DNA of 64,000 nucleotides. It comes from Zhengella mangrovi. Its GTDB lineage: Bacteria; Pseudomonadota; Alphaproteobacteria; Rhizobiales; Rhizobiaceae. The first letter of the stretch is position 1. Each line of letters begins with the position of its first letter. This document shows positions 53,815-63,522 of the stretch, in pieces. The translations under genes were made by a program, and so were the position numbers. The stretch is taken from contig NZ_PDVP01000006.1 of the NCBI RefSeq assembly GCF_002727065.1, forward strand, positions 1 to 64,000, read 5' to 3'. A model generated the notes under the pieces. It worked only from the letters and a program-made list of their open reading frames with translations, searched no databases and was not told the origin of the DNA.

Positions 53815-53944
53815 CCTGCGTGCGTACCTGCAGGGCTGTCATGACCTCTTGGGACAGACCTGCACCCGGATCAGGGGCATTGTCTTATCAGACTTGGCGG
53901 TTCGTTGCGAGCGACAACCGGGGCAGGAGCGAGGAGAGCAGATC

Positions 53945-55660
53945 GTGCCGGAAACCCACGAGGAATTTGACGTCATCGTTGCCGGTTCAGGCGCAGGCGG
54001 ACTTTCGACGGCGATTACCGCAGCCTCCGAAGGGCTGACGGTCCTCGTCGTGGAGAAGTCAGACAAATTTGGCGGTACCACCTCACGTTCGGGTGGTTGG
54101 ATCTGGATACCCAACAACAGCCAGGCCAAACGCGAAGGCATCGACGATTCCGTCGAAAAGGCGCGCGCGTATATCGAGGCCGAAACGGGAAACCACTTCG
54201 ATGCCGAACGGGTCGATGCCTTTCTTCGCGCGGGCCCGGAGATGGTGGACTGGTTCGAAAGCAATACCGAGATGACATTCACGCTCGGCAGCTACTTTTC
54301 GGATTACCATCCTGAACAGCCCGGCGGTCTGACCGGCGGTCGCTCGCTCAACGCAGACCCGGTCAACCGTTCCATCCTAGGTGAGAATGCCCCTCGCCTC
54401 GCGCCTCCCCTGCCGGAAGCAACCTTCATGGACATGATGGTTGGCTCCAATCTGGAACTGAAGCATTTTTTCGAGGCTTTCCGGTCGTTCAAGTCGTTCG
54501 GCTATGTCGGTTTCCTGCTGGCGCGTTTTGGCTACGAAAAACTCCGCTATGGCCAGGCGATGCGCCTGACCAACGGCACGGCAATGGCTGCGCGGCTAGC
54601 CAAATCGGCTTTCGACAAGGGCATCGAAATCCGTACCAGCACGGCACTCAAGGACCTCGTCATCACAGACGGCCGTGTCAGCGGCGTCGTGGTGGAAGGG
54701 AAAGCCGGAAAACAGACTTTGAACGCCCGGCGCGGCGTTGTGCTGGCAACAGGCGGTTTCCCCTTCGATCTGGAAATGCGGAAGAAGCTGTACCGCCATG
54801 CTCCAACGGGCGAAGGCCACTTTTCTCCGGCGAATCCCTACAACACGGGAGATGCCATGCGGATCACTGCTCCACTTGGTGCTGCTGTCGCCGAGGGGTA
54901 CAAGCAGCCGGCTGCATGGTGCCCGGTTTCGCTGGTCCCGCGCAAGGACGGGACAATCGGCACGTTCCCCCACTTCGTCGACCGTGGCAAACCAGGCGTG
55001 ATCGCCGTTCTCAAGAACGGGCGGCGCTTCGTCAACGAAGCCAATTCATACCACGACTACGGGCTGGGGCTGATCGCCGCGCATGATGGCGAGGGGACCG
55101 CCGAATCCTGGCTGATCATCGACCACCCGACGCTGCGCCACTATGGACTGGGTCATGTGAAGCCCTTTCCGATTCCCCTCGGTCCCGCATTGCGGTCGGG
55201 TTACCTCATGCGAGGCAAGACACTGCGCGAACTCGCGAAGGTTGCGGGGATCGACCCGGATGGACTGGAGAAAACGGTCAACAACTTCAACCACCATGCA
55301 CGCACAACAGGTGAAGATCCGGAGTTCGGGCGGGGAACGACCGGATACAATCGGTACCTGGGCGACCCGGAAAACAAGCCGAACCCGTGCGTCAAACCTA
55401 TCGAGAATGGCCCCTTCTACGCGATCCGTGTCGTGCTGGGCGATCTCGGCAGTTTTGTCGGTCACAGGACGGATGCCTCCGCAAGGGTTCTGGACACGAA
55501 TGGCCAGGTCATTCCGGGACTTTTTGCCGTCGGCAACGACGCGGCCAGCATTTTCGGTGGAAACTATTCCGGCGGCGGGATCACTCTAGGGCCTGCAATG
55601 ACGTTTGGTTACATCGCCGGCAGGGAACTGGCCAGGACCACGCCGGTCGCGGCGAGCTAA
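53945..55660 (+). CDS. KstD-like FAD-dependent dehydrogenase (first of a tandem pair)
   Basis: 571 residues from the GTG at 53945 (GAGGAG 9 bases upstream). N-terminal Rossmann FAD site VIVAGSGAGGLSTAITAA with EKSDKFGGTTSRSGGWIWIP, and a C-terminal NYSGGGITLGPAMTFGYIAG that closes over FAD. This is the fumarate reductase/3-ketosteroid-delta1-dehydrogenase fold: 1,2-dehydrogenation of a keto compound is the family reaction. Tyrosines in HDYGLGLI and FYAIRVVLGDLG are candidate active-site residues. No steroid-degradation genes are visible, so the substrate may be another cyclic ketone. Confidence 0.85.
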   Translation: MPETHEEFDVIVAGSGAGGLSTAITAASEGLTVLVVEKSDKFGGTTSRSGGWIWIPNNSQAKREGIDDSVEKARAYIEAETGNHFDAERVDAFLRAGPEMVDWFESNTEMTFTLGSYFSDYHPEQPGGLTGGRSLNADPVNRSILGENAPRLAPPLPEATFMDMMVGSNLELKHFFEAFRSFKSFGYVGFLLARFGYEKLRYGQAMRLTNGTAMAARLAKSAFDKGIEIRTSTALKDLVITDGRVSGVVVEGKAGKQTLNARRGVVLATGGFPFDLEMRKKLYRHAPTGEGHFSPANPYNTGDAMRITAPLGAAVAEGYKQPAAWCPVSLVPRKDGTIGTFPHFVDRGKPGVIAVLKNGRRFVNEANSYHDYGLGLIAAHDGEGTAESWLIIDHPTLRHYGLGHVKPFPIPLGPALRSGYLMRGKTLRELAKVAGIDPDGLEKTVNNFNHHARTTGEDPEFGRGTTGYNRYLGDPENKPNPCVKPIENGPFYAIRVVLGDLGSFVGHRTDASARVLDTNGQVIPGLFAVGNDAASIFGGNYSGGGITLGPAMTFGYIAGRELARTTPVAAS

Positions 55661-55673
55661 ACGGAGATTGCCA

Positions 55674-57380
55674 ATGCCGGACAACAAGACCGAGTTCGAT
55701 GTCATCGTTGCGGGATCCGGTGCTGGTGGGCTTGCCACCGCGATCGTGGCAGCAGCCGAAGGACTGAGCGTCGTCGTCGTCGAGAAATCAGAAAAATTTG
55801 GCGGCACGACTGCCCGGTCCGGCGGCTGGATATGGATACCCGGCAACAGCCATGCCCACCGCGAGGGATTCGAGGATTCTGCCGAGAAGGCACGCGGCTA
55901 CATCGAGGCCGAAGCTGGCAATCACTTCGATGCGGAGCGCGTGGACGCCTTTCTGAAAACTGGCCCGGAGATGCTCGATTGGTTCGAGGCCAACACCGAA
56001 GCCCATTTCACGCTCGGGCCACTCGTCTCCGACTACCACGCCGAGCGGCCGGGCGGCATGGCTGGCGGCCGGTCCCTCAACGCCGATCCGATCGATCGAA
56101 CGGTGCTGGGCGACTATGGCGACCGTGTTGCACCACCCATGCCCGAATTGACATTCCTTGGCATGATGATCGGATCGAATCGTGAGTTGCGCCATTTTTT
56201 CGAAGCATTCCGCTCGATCCGATCTTTCGGCTATGTCGGCAATCTGCTTGCCCGGTATGCCTTCGAGCGGCTGCGGCACGGCAAGACCATGCGCCTGACC
56301 AATGGAACCGCTCTCGCAGCACGTCTCGGCAAGTCGGCTCTCGACCGGGGCGTCGAAATCCGCACCAGCACGGCCATGAAGGAACTCATTGCCGACGATG
56401 GTCGCGTTACCGGCGTCGTGGTGGAGGATGCATCGGGGCGGCATACGCTGACGGCGCGCAAGGGCGTGGTGCTCGCCACCGGCGGGTTTCCCTTCGACAT
56501 GGACATGCGGAAGAAGCTCTACCGCCACGCACCAACCGGCGAAGGCCACTATTCTCCTGCCAACCCGTACAACACTGGGGATGCCATGCGAGCGTCGCAG
56601 CCACTGGGGGCCGCGACGCTCGAGCACTTCCCGCATCCAGCCTCCTGGATTCCCGTTTCGCTGGTTCCGCGCTCCGATGGAACCCATGGCGTCTTTCCGC
56701 ACTTCGTCGATCGCGGCAAGCCGGGTGTCATTGCTGTTCTGAAGAATGGCCGCCGCTTCGTGGACGAAGCCCACTCATACCACGACTACGGAGAAGCGTT
56801 GATCAACGCCCACTCCGGCGATGGGCCTGCGGAATCCTGGCTGATCGTCGATCACGCTACGCTCCGTCGCTACGGCCTCGGGCACGTCAAGCCCTACCCG
56901 ATTCCGCTCACGCCGGCCTTGCGGTCCGGTTACCTCATCCGAGGCCGAACCATCAGAGAATTGGCCACGAATGCCGGCATAGACCCGGACGGCCTGGACA
57001 AGACGGTGGCTGATTTCAACCGCCATGCTCGCGACACCGGGGACGATCCGGAGTTCGGCCGTGGATCGACGCCATACGATCGCTACATGGGCGATCCCGA
57101 CAATAAGCCGAACCCCTGTGTAAAACCAATCGAAACGGGTCCGTTCTACGCGATCCGCGTCGTGTTGGGCGACCTTGGCAGCTTTGCCGGACTGAAAACC
57201 GATGCAATGGCGCGGGTTCTCGATAGCAATAACGAGCCCATTGCAGGGCTCTACGCGGTCGGGAACGATGCCGCCAGCATTTTCGGCGGAGCCTATTCGG
57301 GCGCGGGCATCACCCTCGGGCCAGCGATGACATTCGGGTTCATCGCCGGCCGACACTTGGCCGAAAACACGAAACCATAA
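55674..57380 (+). CDS. KstD-like FAD-dependent dehydrogenase (second of a tandem pair)
   Basis: 568 residues, 13 bp after its paralog. The two proteins align end to end with most motifs identical (SGGWIWIPGN, RLTNGTALAARLGKSA, LYRHAPTGEGHYSPANPYNT, GITLGPAMTFGFIAG). Likely a tandem duplication that diverged, possibly acting on two successive intermediates or as a heterodimer. Charged and aromatic differences near EHFPHPASWIPVS may alter substrate choice. Confidence 0.85.
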   Translation: MPDNKTEFDVIVAGSGAGGLATAIVAAAEGLSVVVVEKSEKFGGTTARSGGWIWIPGNSHAHREGFEDSAEKARGYIEAEAGNHFDAERVDAFLKTGPEMLDWFEANTEAHFTLGPLVSDYHAERPGGMAGGRSLNADPIDRTVLGDYGDRVAPPMPELTFLGMMIGSNRELRHFFEAFRSIRSFGYVGNLLARYAFERLRHGKTMRLTNGTALAARLGKSALDRGVEIRTSTAMKELIADDGRVTGVVVEDASGRHTLTARKGVVLATGGFPFDMDMRKKLYRHAPTGEGHYSPANPYNTGDAMRASQPLGAATLEHFPHPASWIPVSLVPRSDGTHGVFPHFVDRGKPGVIAVLKNGRRFVDEAHSYHDYGEALINAHSGDGPAESWLIVDHATLRRYGLGHVKPYPIPLTPALRSGYLIRGRTIRELATNAGIDPDGLDKTVADFNRHARDTGDDPEFGRGSTPYDRYMGDPDNKPNPCVKPIETGPFYAIRVVLGDLGSFAGLKTDAMARVLDSNNEPIAGLYAVGNDAASIFGGAYSGAGITLGPAMTFGFIAGRHLAENTKP

Positions 57381-57402
57381 CCAAAATCGAGGAGATACCC
57401 GA

Positions 57403-58044
57403 TTGATTCTTCATGATTTCTTTCGCTCTTCCGCAGCCTACCGAGTTCGTCTGGCGGTCAACATCAAGGGCATTTCTGTGAGACAGCAGCCTCTGGACAT
57501 GTATCGTGACGGCGGCGAGCACAAGATGCCAGGGTACACGGCGAAGAACCCGCTCAAGCTCGTACCGACGCTGGAACTGGACGACGGCCGTGCCTTGCCG
57601 GAATCCCTTGCAATCATCGAATACCTGGACGCGACACAAGGCGGGGCACGATTGATCCCGGACGATCCGTGGGAAGCCGCCCGCGTTCGTGCGGCAAGCT
57701 ATGCAATCGCCTGCGACATTCACCCCCTCAACAATCTGCGCGTGCTCCAATACCTGGAACACGAGCTCGGCCAAGGCAAAGCGGCCATTCAATCCTGGTA
57801 CGAGCACTGGGTTCGCGAAGGCGGGCTACTCGGTTTTCAGGACATGATTGGCAAGGATGGTCCCTATTGTTTTGGCGACCAGCTCAGCATGGCCGATTGT
57901 TGCCTGATCCCGCAGCTCTTCAACGCAAGGCGGCTCAATGTGCCCCTTGACGGGCTCGACCGCCTGGTCGCGATCGAAACGGCGTGTAACGACTTGCCAG
58001 CCTTCAAGGATGCACAACCGTCTGTTCAGCCCGGCGCCTTCTGA
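57403..58044 (+). CDS. Zeta-class GST-like protein (maleylacetoacetate isomerase family)
   Basis: 213 residues from the TTG at 57403 (GAGGAG 9 bases upstream). Thioredoxin-fold N-terminus with SSAAYRVRLAVNIKG, the zeta-class SSCS-like active-site loop here reading SSAAYR, then NPLKLVPTLELDDGRALPES. It lacks the cysteine often found in MaiA. Such enzymes isomerise maleylacetoacetate or maleylpyruvate with glutathione, or protect from reactive intermediates. Same operon as the flavoproteins. Confidence 0.82.
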   Translation: MILHDFFRSSAAYRVRLAVNIKGISVRQQPLDMYRDGGEHKMPGYTAKNPLKLVPTLELDDGRALPESLAIIEYLDATQGGARLIPDDPWEAARVRAASYAIACDIHPLNNLRVLQYLEHELGQGKAAIQSWYEHWVREGGLLGFQDMIGKDGPYCFGDQLSMADCCLIPQLFNARRLNVPLDGLDRLVAIETACNDLPAFKDAQPSVQPGAF

Positions 58045-58059
58045 GGAAAGCAAGAAGCC

Positions 58060-58704
58060 GTGATCAAGCGAATTACCCTGCTCCGCCGCAAGGAAGACAT
58101 TAGCGATGCGGCTTTCCGAAAGCACTGGGCGGAACCGCATGCCGAAATCGCCAAGGGCTTCGAAGGCATGGAGGGGTACAATCAGAACCGCGTGGATGCA
58201 ATTTTCTGGCAAACGGGCGAGATCCCCTTCCATGTCGACGGAATTGTCGAACTGTGGTTCGCGTCGCAGGAAACAGTTGACCGGAATGCCGTTTCGGAAA
58301 CCACAAAGGCGCTGATTGCAGACGAACCGCGGTTTCTTGCCGGATTGACCGGTCTGACGGTTGGCGAAGCCGAAATGAACCGTCCGATGGATCCCACCGG
58401 CAAGCTCATGGTCCTTGCCTGCACCAGGGACGTCGAGGGGTTGCGCAATGCGATCGAGGCCGCGTTGTCGGGCGCCGATCACGGCCTGCACCGGCACTGT
58501 GTGATCGAGCCGCTGGCGCCGGGGTTTACCAGGGAATTGCTCTGGTCCGAACCCACGCCGCCCAACATGGCGGTCACGGTCCGGATAGCAGCCGATGGCG
58601 CCAACGACATTGCCGTCAGCCGCGGATCGGGTCTTCACGACGCCTTTGCAAGCCATTCCGATGCCGCAACCGCATACGTGATCGATGAGCTTCGTATTGT
58701 GTGA
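58060..58704 (+). CDS. EthD-domain protein
   Basis: 214 residues, GTG start at 58060, 15 bp after the GST stop. The N-terminal module (ITLLRRKEDISDAAFRKHW, EPHAEIAKGF, IVELWFAS) is a typical EthD domain with a histidine pair. The second half (LMVLACTRDVEGLRNAIEAA) looks like another barrel-like module. The second EthD protein of the cluster; perhaps an isomerase, dehydratase or decarboxylase of a dehydrogenated ketone. Confidence 0.78.
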   Translation: MIKRITLLRRKEDISDAAFRKHWAEPHAEIAKGFEGMEGYNQNRVDAIFWQTGEIPFHVDGIVELWFASQETVDRNAVSETTKALIADEPRFLAGLTGLTVGEAEMNRPMDPTGKLMVLACTRDVEGLRNAIEAALSGADHGLHRHCVIEPLAPGFTRELLWSEPTPPNMAVTVRIAADGANDIAVSRGSGLHDAFASHSDAATAYVIDELRIV

Positions 58705-58843
58705 CCATAGGCGGATCAGGCCCGATTCCTGCGGGGTTCGAGACAAGAGACGGGGCTATGCCCCATCCATGTATGACTCGCGCCGCCAAACTTTGGTCTG
58801 CGCTCGCCAAACCAGCCTGACGCGCTTGTCGGGGCCGGGAAAA

Positions 58844-58857
58844 GACAGAAAACTGTC
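58844..58857. promoter_or_regulatory. GACAG-AAAA-CTGTC palindrome upstream of the OYE gene
   Basis: Perfect 5-bp inverted half-sites with a 4-bp spacer, 47 bp before the Old Yellow Enzyme start. Similar half-sites occur at 47969-47990, which suggests a common operator. Confidence 0.45.
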
Positions 58858-58904
58858 GGAAACAATGCAGGCGATCCTGCAACAAACCATATCAGGAGGT
58901 TCAG

Positions 58905-59951
58905 ATGGCAAGCACGGTGTTCTCACCATTTTCCCTGCGAGGAATGACCGTGAAGAACCGCATTGTCATGTCGCCAATGCTCATGTACCGCGGTCAGGAC
59001 GATGGCAAGATCAACGAGTACATCTATGCGCACTATGCCGCCCGGGCTCTCGGCGGCGCGGGTATGATCGGTACCGAAGTCATTGCGGTCGAGCCGCGGG
59101 GTCGCATTAGCCGGAACGATCTCGGCCTCTGGAGCGACGAGCAGGTCGACGGGCTGAAACGCATCACCGACTTTGCCCATAGCTGCAACGCCAGAGCTTT
59201 TGCCCAGTTGGCACATGCCGGTCGCAAGTCGCACATCACCGAAACCGCCATCGGTGCATCGGCCATTGCCTATGACAACACTCTCGGCACGCCGGCGGAG
59301 GCGACTGCCGAGGATATTGCGAGCGTAATCGAAAACTACAAGAGCGCCGCGCAGCGCGCTGTCGCAGCCGGCTTCGACGCCATCGAAATCCATGCGGCGA
59401 ATGGCTATCTGCTGCACAATTTCCTGGCCCCGGTCTCGAATACGCGCTCGGATCAATATGGTGGACCGCTTCAAAACCGGATGCGCCTGCCGCTTGAAGT
59501 GGTTGACGCTGTGCGGTCGGTCATCCCCCAGGACATGCCCCTACTCTATCGCATCGTTGCACAGGATTTCGGAACGAATGGCGTGACCCTTGAGGACGCG
59601 GTTGCCCTCGCACGGGAATTGAAGGACCACGGCGTTGACCTGATCGACACCCAGACCGGTAATATCCTGCCGGGTTACGAAGGTCCGATATATCCGGGCT
59701 ACCAGGCGGTTTATGGAACCAGGATCAAGGAAGCGTCGGGATTGCCGGTCGGCGCAACAGGATCGATTGCCTCGGTCGATCTGGCGGAGTTCCTGATTTC
59801 CAGTGGTCAGGCAGATCTCATCATGATGGGCCGCGCCCTGTTGCGCGACCCGTTCTGGCCGATCCGGGCTGCCAAGGACGCCGGCGTGGAAGTGGAATTC
59901 CCGATCCCCACCTATGCCCGTGCAACGGGACCATTCGAACGCGGGTTCTGA
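58905..59951 (+). CDS. Old Yellow Enzyme-family NADH:flavin oxidoreductase (YqjM/NamA-like)
   Basis: 348 residues; AGGAGG lies 6-10 bases upstream of the ATG. TIM barrel with LRGMTVKNRIVMSPMLMYRG (FMN region), QLAHAGRKS, the substrate pair in DAIEIHAANGYLLHNFLAP (H-x-x-N), and SNTRSDQYGG. It reduces alpha,beta-unsaturated carbonyls with NAD(P)H, or in some families hydrates enones. As a reductase, opposite in sense to the KstD-like enzymes. Followed by a strong terminator. Confidence 0.9.
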   Translation: MASTVFSPFSLRGMTVKNRIVMSPMLMYRGQDDGKINEYIYAHYAARALGGAGMIGTEVIAVEPRGRISRNDLGLWSDEQVDGLKRITDFAHSCNARAFAQLAHAGRKSHITETAIGASAIAYDNTLGTPAEATAEDIASVIENYKSAAQRAVAAGFDAIEIHAANGYLLHNFLAPVSNTRSDQYGGPLQNRMRLPLEVVDAVRSVIPQDMPLLYRIVAQDFGTNGVTLEDAVALARELKDHGVDLIDTQTGNILPGYEGPIYPGYQAVYGTRIKEASGLPVGATGSIASVDLAEFLISSGQADLIMMGRALLRDPFWPIRAAKDAGVEVEFPIPTYARATGPFERGF

Positions 59952-59960
59952 TAGACGCGA

Positions 59961-59991
59961 AACGGCCCGGGTTTTCCGGGCCGTTTTGGTT
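59961..59991 (+). terminator. Intrinsic terminator after the OYE gene
   Basis: Stem AACGGCCCGG / CCGGGCCGTT (10 bp, perfect) with a GTTTT loop, then TTGGTT. Confidence 0.92.
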
Positions 59992-60083
59992 CGGCTGCCT
60001 TGCTCGTACCGGCGAAGCGAACGACCGTTCCGGCGGGACGACGACGCTTGCAGGAGCAATCCGACCGCTACACTCGTCTTCGA

Positions 60084-60887
60084 TCAAACGGCGCTGAAGC
60101 CGCCATCGACCGGCAGCATGACCCCGGTGACATAGGTCGACTGCGAAGAGACCAGAAACAGGACTGGCCCGACCAGTTCCTCCGGCTCGCCAAACCGCCT
60201 GAACGGGATGTGGTCGAAGTATTTCTCGACGGACTCCGGATTAGCCCTTGTCGGCTTGGTCATCGGCGTCTTGATGACACCGGGCGCGATCCCGTTGACC
60301 CGGATGCCGACCGGCGCCAGTTCGGCCGCCAGCGTCTTCGTCAGGAGCAGCGCAGCGCCCTTGGACATGCCATAGCCAACGCCGCCCGTGGTGGCGACGA
60401 AACTGGCGATCGAGCCGATATTCACCACCCGGCCACGCGTTCTGGTCAATTGCGGAAGAAAGGCCTTGACCATATTGGCGGAACCGAGCGCATTGACGGC
60501 CAGTTGCCTTTCAATCGAGGATATGAATCCTTCTTCCTGCGCAGGAACACGTTTGACGATCCCGGCATTGTTGATGAGGATCGAAACATCCCCAAAAGCC
60601 TCCGCCGCGGCACCGGCCAGTGCCTCGCAATCAGCCAGGCTGGAGACATCAGCCCTGACTCCGGTGACCTCCGCGCCGTCCTTGCGCATGGTATCCACCG
60701 TCTGCTGCAAGACTTCCGGGTTAAGATCGGCAAGAACGACTTTCGCCCCGCTTGCCGCAAGGCCGCCCGCGATCGCCGCGCCATTTCCCATCGCCGCACC
60801 CGTGACCACGGCAATATCGCCGGTCAGCAGACCGTGAAATCTTTTCGGATCGAACATGGCAGACCCGGATTGATCTTCTTGCTCCAT
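60084..60887 (-). CDS. Short-chain dehydrogenase/reductase
   Basis: 267 residues. TGAAMGNGAAIAGG (glycine-rich with N at the position noted in the SDR at 47154), VLADLN, NNAGIVKRVP, NIGSIASF (Ser), YGMSKGA (YxxxK), PVDGGFSAV. Shares GNGAAI and EELVGPVLFL with that SDR, so the two are likely paralogs. An internal ATG ten codons in (MFDPKRF) could be the true start. Confidence 0.86.
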   Translation of the reverse strand: MEQEDQSGSAMFDPKRFHGLLTGDIAVVTGAAMGNGAAIAGGLAASGAKVVLADLNPEVLQQTVDTMRKDGAEVTGVRADVSSLADCEALAGAAAEAFGDVSILINNAGIVKRVPAQEEGFISSIERQLAVNALGSANMVKAFLPQLTRTRGRVVNIGSIASFVATTGGVGYGMSKGAALLLTKTLAAELAPVGIRVNGIAPGVIKTPMTKPTRANPESVEKYFDHIPFRRFGEPEELVGPVLFLVSSQSTYVTGVMLPVDGGFSAV

Positions 60888-61017
60888 TTCCCGCCCCTTC
60901 CCGCTGCTTGAATGGAAAACGGTCCCTCATGCTTGCAGACGTTGTCGCAAACCGGGAACGTCGATCGGAACAGTCATGCGATTATTCCCGGCAGCTACAG
61001 ATCGCTGCCAAGGAAGA

Positions 61018-61047
61018 AGAGCGCGCTAAACAATGCCAGCGCGCTCT
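61018..61047. terminator. Terminator hairpin of the TRAP operon
   Basis: Perfect 10-bp inverted repeat AGAGCGCGCT / AGCGCGCTCT, 8 bp from the dctP stop. On the minus strand it is followed by TCTTCCTT. Confidence 0.8.
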
Positions 61048-61054
61048 CCGTGGA

Positions 61055-62167
61055 TCATTTCATGCCATAGGTGGCAGGATCGATCTTGCCCAGAAGTTCC
61101 TTGGAGACAACTGCAATCACGGCTTCGTTGTCAGAACGATCGACACCGTTCAGAAGGCCGGTCCATTTCGCCTGGAGGTTGTTGTACTCATCCAGGAGCG
61201 CCTGGGCATCTGCCACGCCATCGCTGCTGCCCACGACATTTGCAATGAACTCCTTCTTGTAGTCGGCAAGGAGGTTAGCCAGATCCTCGTCCGGCTCCGT
61301 CACCGCAATTCCGCGTTCCTTGGCATCGGCGAAAGACGCCGTCACCTGCTTGGTCCATTCGTCATGGGTTGCGACGAGCGCACGCACCATTTCGTCCAGC
61401 ATCAGCTTGCGGTTCTCTTCGCTGATCTTCGCCCAGCTATCCTTCCGGAACACCCACAGCGCGCCAGTCGAGCCCCCCATCTTGACGGTCGTGATATTCT
61501 TTACGACCTCGTTGAACGACGCGGAAACAAGGTTTGTCGGATCAGCCATGACGCAATCGATGTTGCCACGCTGCATGCCGCTGTAGACATCACCGATGGG
61601 GACGGACACCGCGGTGCCGCCGAGTTTCTCGGCCAGACCGGTGAAGGATGCACCGGCCGTCCGGAACCGCTTGCCTTTCGCCTCCTCGAGGTTCTTCACC
61701 TCGGTATTGCACATGAAGAGGTAAAGCGGGGTTACATAGGCACCGCCGAAGACGACGTTGTAGTTGTCGTATTCGGCAATCATGGTCGGGTTGGTGTAGC
61801 CGAGTTCGGTATAGGCGAGCGCAGCGGCGAGCGAATCCGTCGACGTGAAGTTCGCGCTGTTGATGAAGGTCTCAACAGGCAGTTCGGCCGGAGTATAGGC
61901 CGGATAGAGGAAGCCGATATCGGCAACGCCATCGCGAACGCCGGTCATCGTCGTCTTCGCAGGCAAAAGAGATCCGCTGTAGTACACCTCGACATTCACC
62001 TCGCCGTTGGTCTTCTCCCGAACACGGTCGAAGAAGTTCTTATAGGCGTGGATCGACTGGGCATACGTTGGCGGAAGCCACTGGCTGGCCGTGAAGTCCG
62101 TAGCATGGGCCACTCCGGACGCCGCCACGGCAAAGATGGTCGATGCAAGCAGTGCTTTCAGGTTCAT
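61055..62167 (-). CDS. TRAP transporter solute-binding protein (DctP family)
   Basis: 370 residues from the ATG at 62167 (GAGGAGACCTCGAAC upstream), with a signal peptide ending VAHATD. DctP fold: ASQWLPPTYAQSIHAYKNFF, VEVYYSGSLLPAKTTMTGVR, FMCNTEVKNLEEAKGKRFR and the conserved AGASFTGLAEKLG (substrate carboxylate-binding region normally with Arg). It binds organic acids such as C4-dicarboxylates or aromatic acids; the ligand is unknown. Last gene of the leftward dctQ-dctM-dctP operon. Confidence 0.92.
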   Translation of the reverse strand: MNLKALLASTIFAVAASGVAHATDFTASQWLPPTYAQSIHAYKNFFDRVREKTNGEVNVEVYYSGSLLPAKTTMTGVRDGVADIGFLYPAYTPAELPVETFINSANFTSTDSLAAALAYTELGYTNPTMIAEYDNYNVVFGGAYVTPLYLFMCNTEVKNLEEAKGKRFRTAGASFTGLAEKLGGTAVSVPIGDVYSGMQRGNIDCVMADPTNLVSASFNEVVKNITTVKMGGSTGALWVFRKDSWAKISEENRKLMLDEMVRALVATHDEWTKQVTASFADAKERGIAVTEPDEDLANLLADYKKEFIANVVGSSDGVADAQALLDEYNNLQAKWTGLLNGVDRSDNEAVIAVVSKELLGKIDPATYGMK

Positions 62168-62209
62168 GTTCGAGGTCTCCTCCTTGTTGAACATATTGGC
62201 GTGCGGTCT

Positions 62210-63520
62210 CTAATGGCTGGCTCCCGGCAGCCAGAGAGACAGAAATGGAAAGGCGATGATCAGGGCGAGCGTTACGAAATCGGCCAAGAGAAAGCCGAAA
62301 GTTCCGCGGAAGATCTGGCCAAGCGAAACCTCATCCCCCATCGCGCTTTTCACGACGAAGATGTTCAGGCCCATCGGCGGCGTCACCATTCCCATCTCGA
62401 GCAGCTTGACCGTGATGACGGCAAACCAGACCAGGTCGACGCCATAGCTTTTCAGGATCGGGGTGAGCACCGGCAGCGTGAGAAGCATGATTGACACCGG
62501 CTCCAGGAAGCATCCCATGATCAGGTAGAGCACCGTGATCGCCAGCATCAGGCCGAGCTCGGTATGAATGTAGGTGCCAACGAGTTCGGAGAAGACATTG
62601 GCCATGCCGGTCAGCCCGAGAAGCCGCTGAAAGAGCGCCGCGCCCACGACGATGATGAATATGGAAGCCGTACCTTTCGCCGTGCGCTGCAGGGCCTCGT
62701 CGAAGGCGGCCATCGTGAACGATCTGCGGATGATCGCCAGAATAATGGTGAGGGCGGCTCCAATGGCGCCGGCTTCCGTCGGGGTGAAGAGCCCGGCAAA
62801 GATGCCGCCGATGACGCAGACTATGATGAGCGGCAGGGGCCAAACGTCCCGAAACGCCTCCCGGCGCTCTTCCCGCGATATTGTTTCAACGACGCGCGGG
62901 GCCATCTCGGGGCTGATTTTCACCCGGATCGTGATGTAGATGATGAAGACGACCGCTGACAGGATCCCGGGAACGACACCGGCGAGGAACAGGCTGTTGA
63001 TCGACTCCGACATCGTGATCCCGTAGACGATCATCAGGACCGACGGTGGAATGAGCGCGCCAAGCGTGCCGGCCGCGGCCACCGAGCCCGTAGCCAGTCC
63101 AGGATGATACTTCGCCTTCAGCATTTCCGGTACGGCAGTGCGCGAGAAGGCAGCAGCAGTCGCCACGCTCGAACCGCTGGCCGATGCGAATAGCGCGGCG
63201 GAGATCACCGTCGCGGACGCCAGGCCACCGGGCAACCATCCAAGCGTGATGCGCGCTGACCGGAAAAGATTTTTCGTCAGTTCCGACGATGCCGCCACGT
63301 AGCCCATCAGCAGGAACATCGGGATGGCAGAGAGATTCCAGTCTCCCACCATTTCAAATGGAACGGCCTTCAGCACACCGATGCCGGCATTCACACTGAT
63401 GGCTGCCGATATCCCGCCAAAGGCCACGATGCCCATGGCAATGCCGACCGGGACGCGGATGGCCACCAGCAACAGAACAACGCCAATGCTCGCCGCGCCA
63501 ATGAATTCACGGTCGCTCAT
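62210..63520 (-). CDS. dctM: TRAP transporter large permease (DctM)
   Basis: 436 residues with 12-13 membrane segments. DctM motifs: MFLLMGYVAASSELT, LFASASGSSVATAAAF, LGALIPPSVLMIVYGI, ACFLEP-like GCFLEPVSIMLLTLPVL and VTPPMGLNIFVV. It carries solute with Na+ or H+. It lies 2 bp after the dctQ stop and 42 bp before the dctP ATG. Confidence 0.95.
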   Translation of the reverse strand: MSDREFIGAASIGVVLLLVAIRVPVGIAMGIVAFGGISAAISVNAGIGVLKAVPFEMVGDWNLSAIPMFLLMGYVAASSELTKNLFRSARITLGWLPGGLASATVISAALFASASGSSVATAAAFSRTAVPEMLKAKYHPGLATGSVAAAGTLGALIPPSVLMIVYGITMSESINSLFLAGVVPGILSAVVFIIYITIRVKISPEMAPRVVETISREERREAFRDVWPLPLIIVCVIGGIFAGLFTPTEAGAIGAALTIILAIIRRSFTMAAFDEALQRTAKGTASIFIIVVGAALFQRLLGLTGMANVFSELVGTYIHTELGLMLAITVLYLIMGCFLEPVSIMLLTLPVLTPILKSYGVDLVWFAVITVKLLEMGMVTPPMGLNIFVVKSAMGDEVSLGQIFRGTFGFLLADFVTLALIIAFPFLSLWLPGASH

Positions 63521-63522
63521 GG

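Noticed and set aside
53945-57380. Steroid degradation cluster
   Set aside because: KstD-like flavoproteins are the only steroid-type genes; no KshA/B, HsaC or Mce genes are visible.
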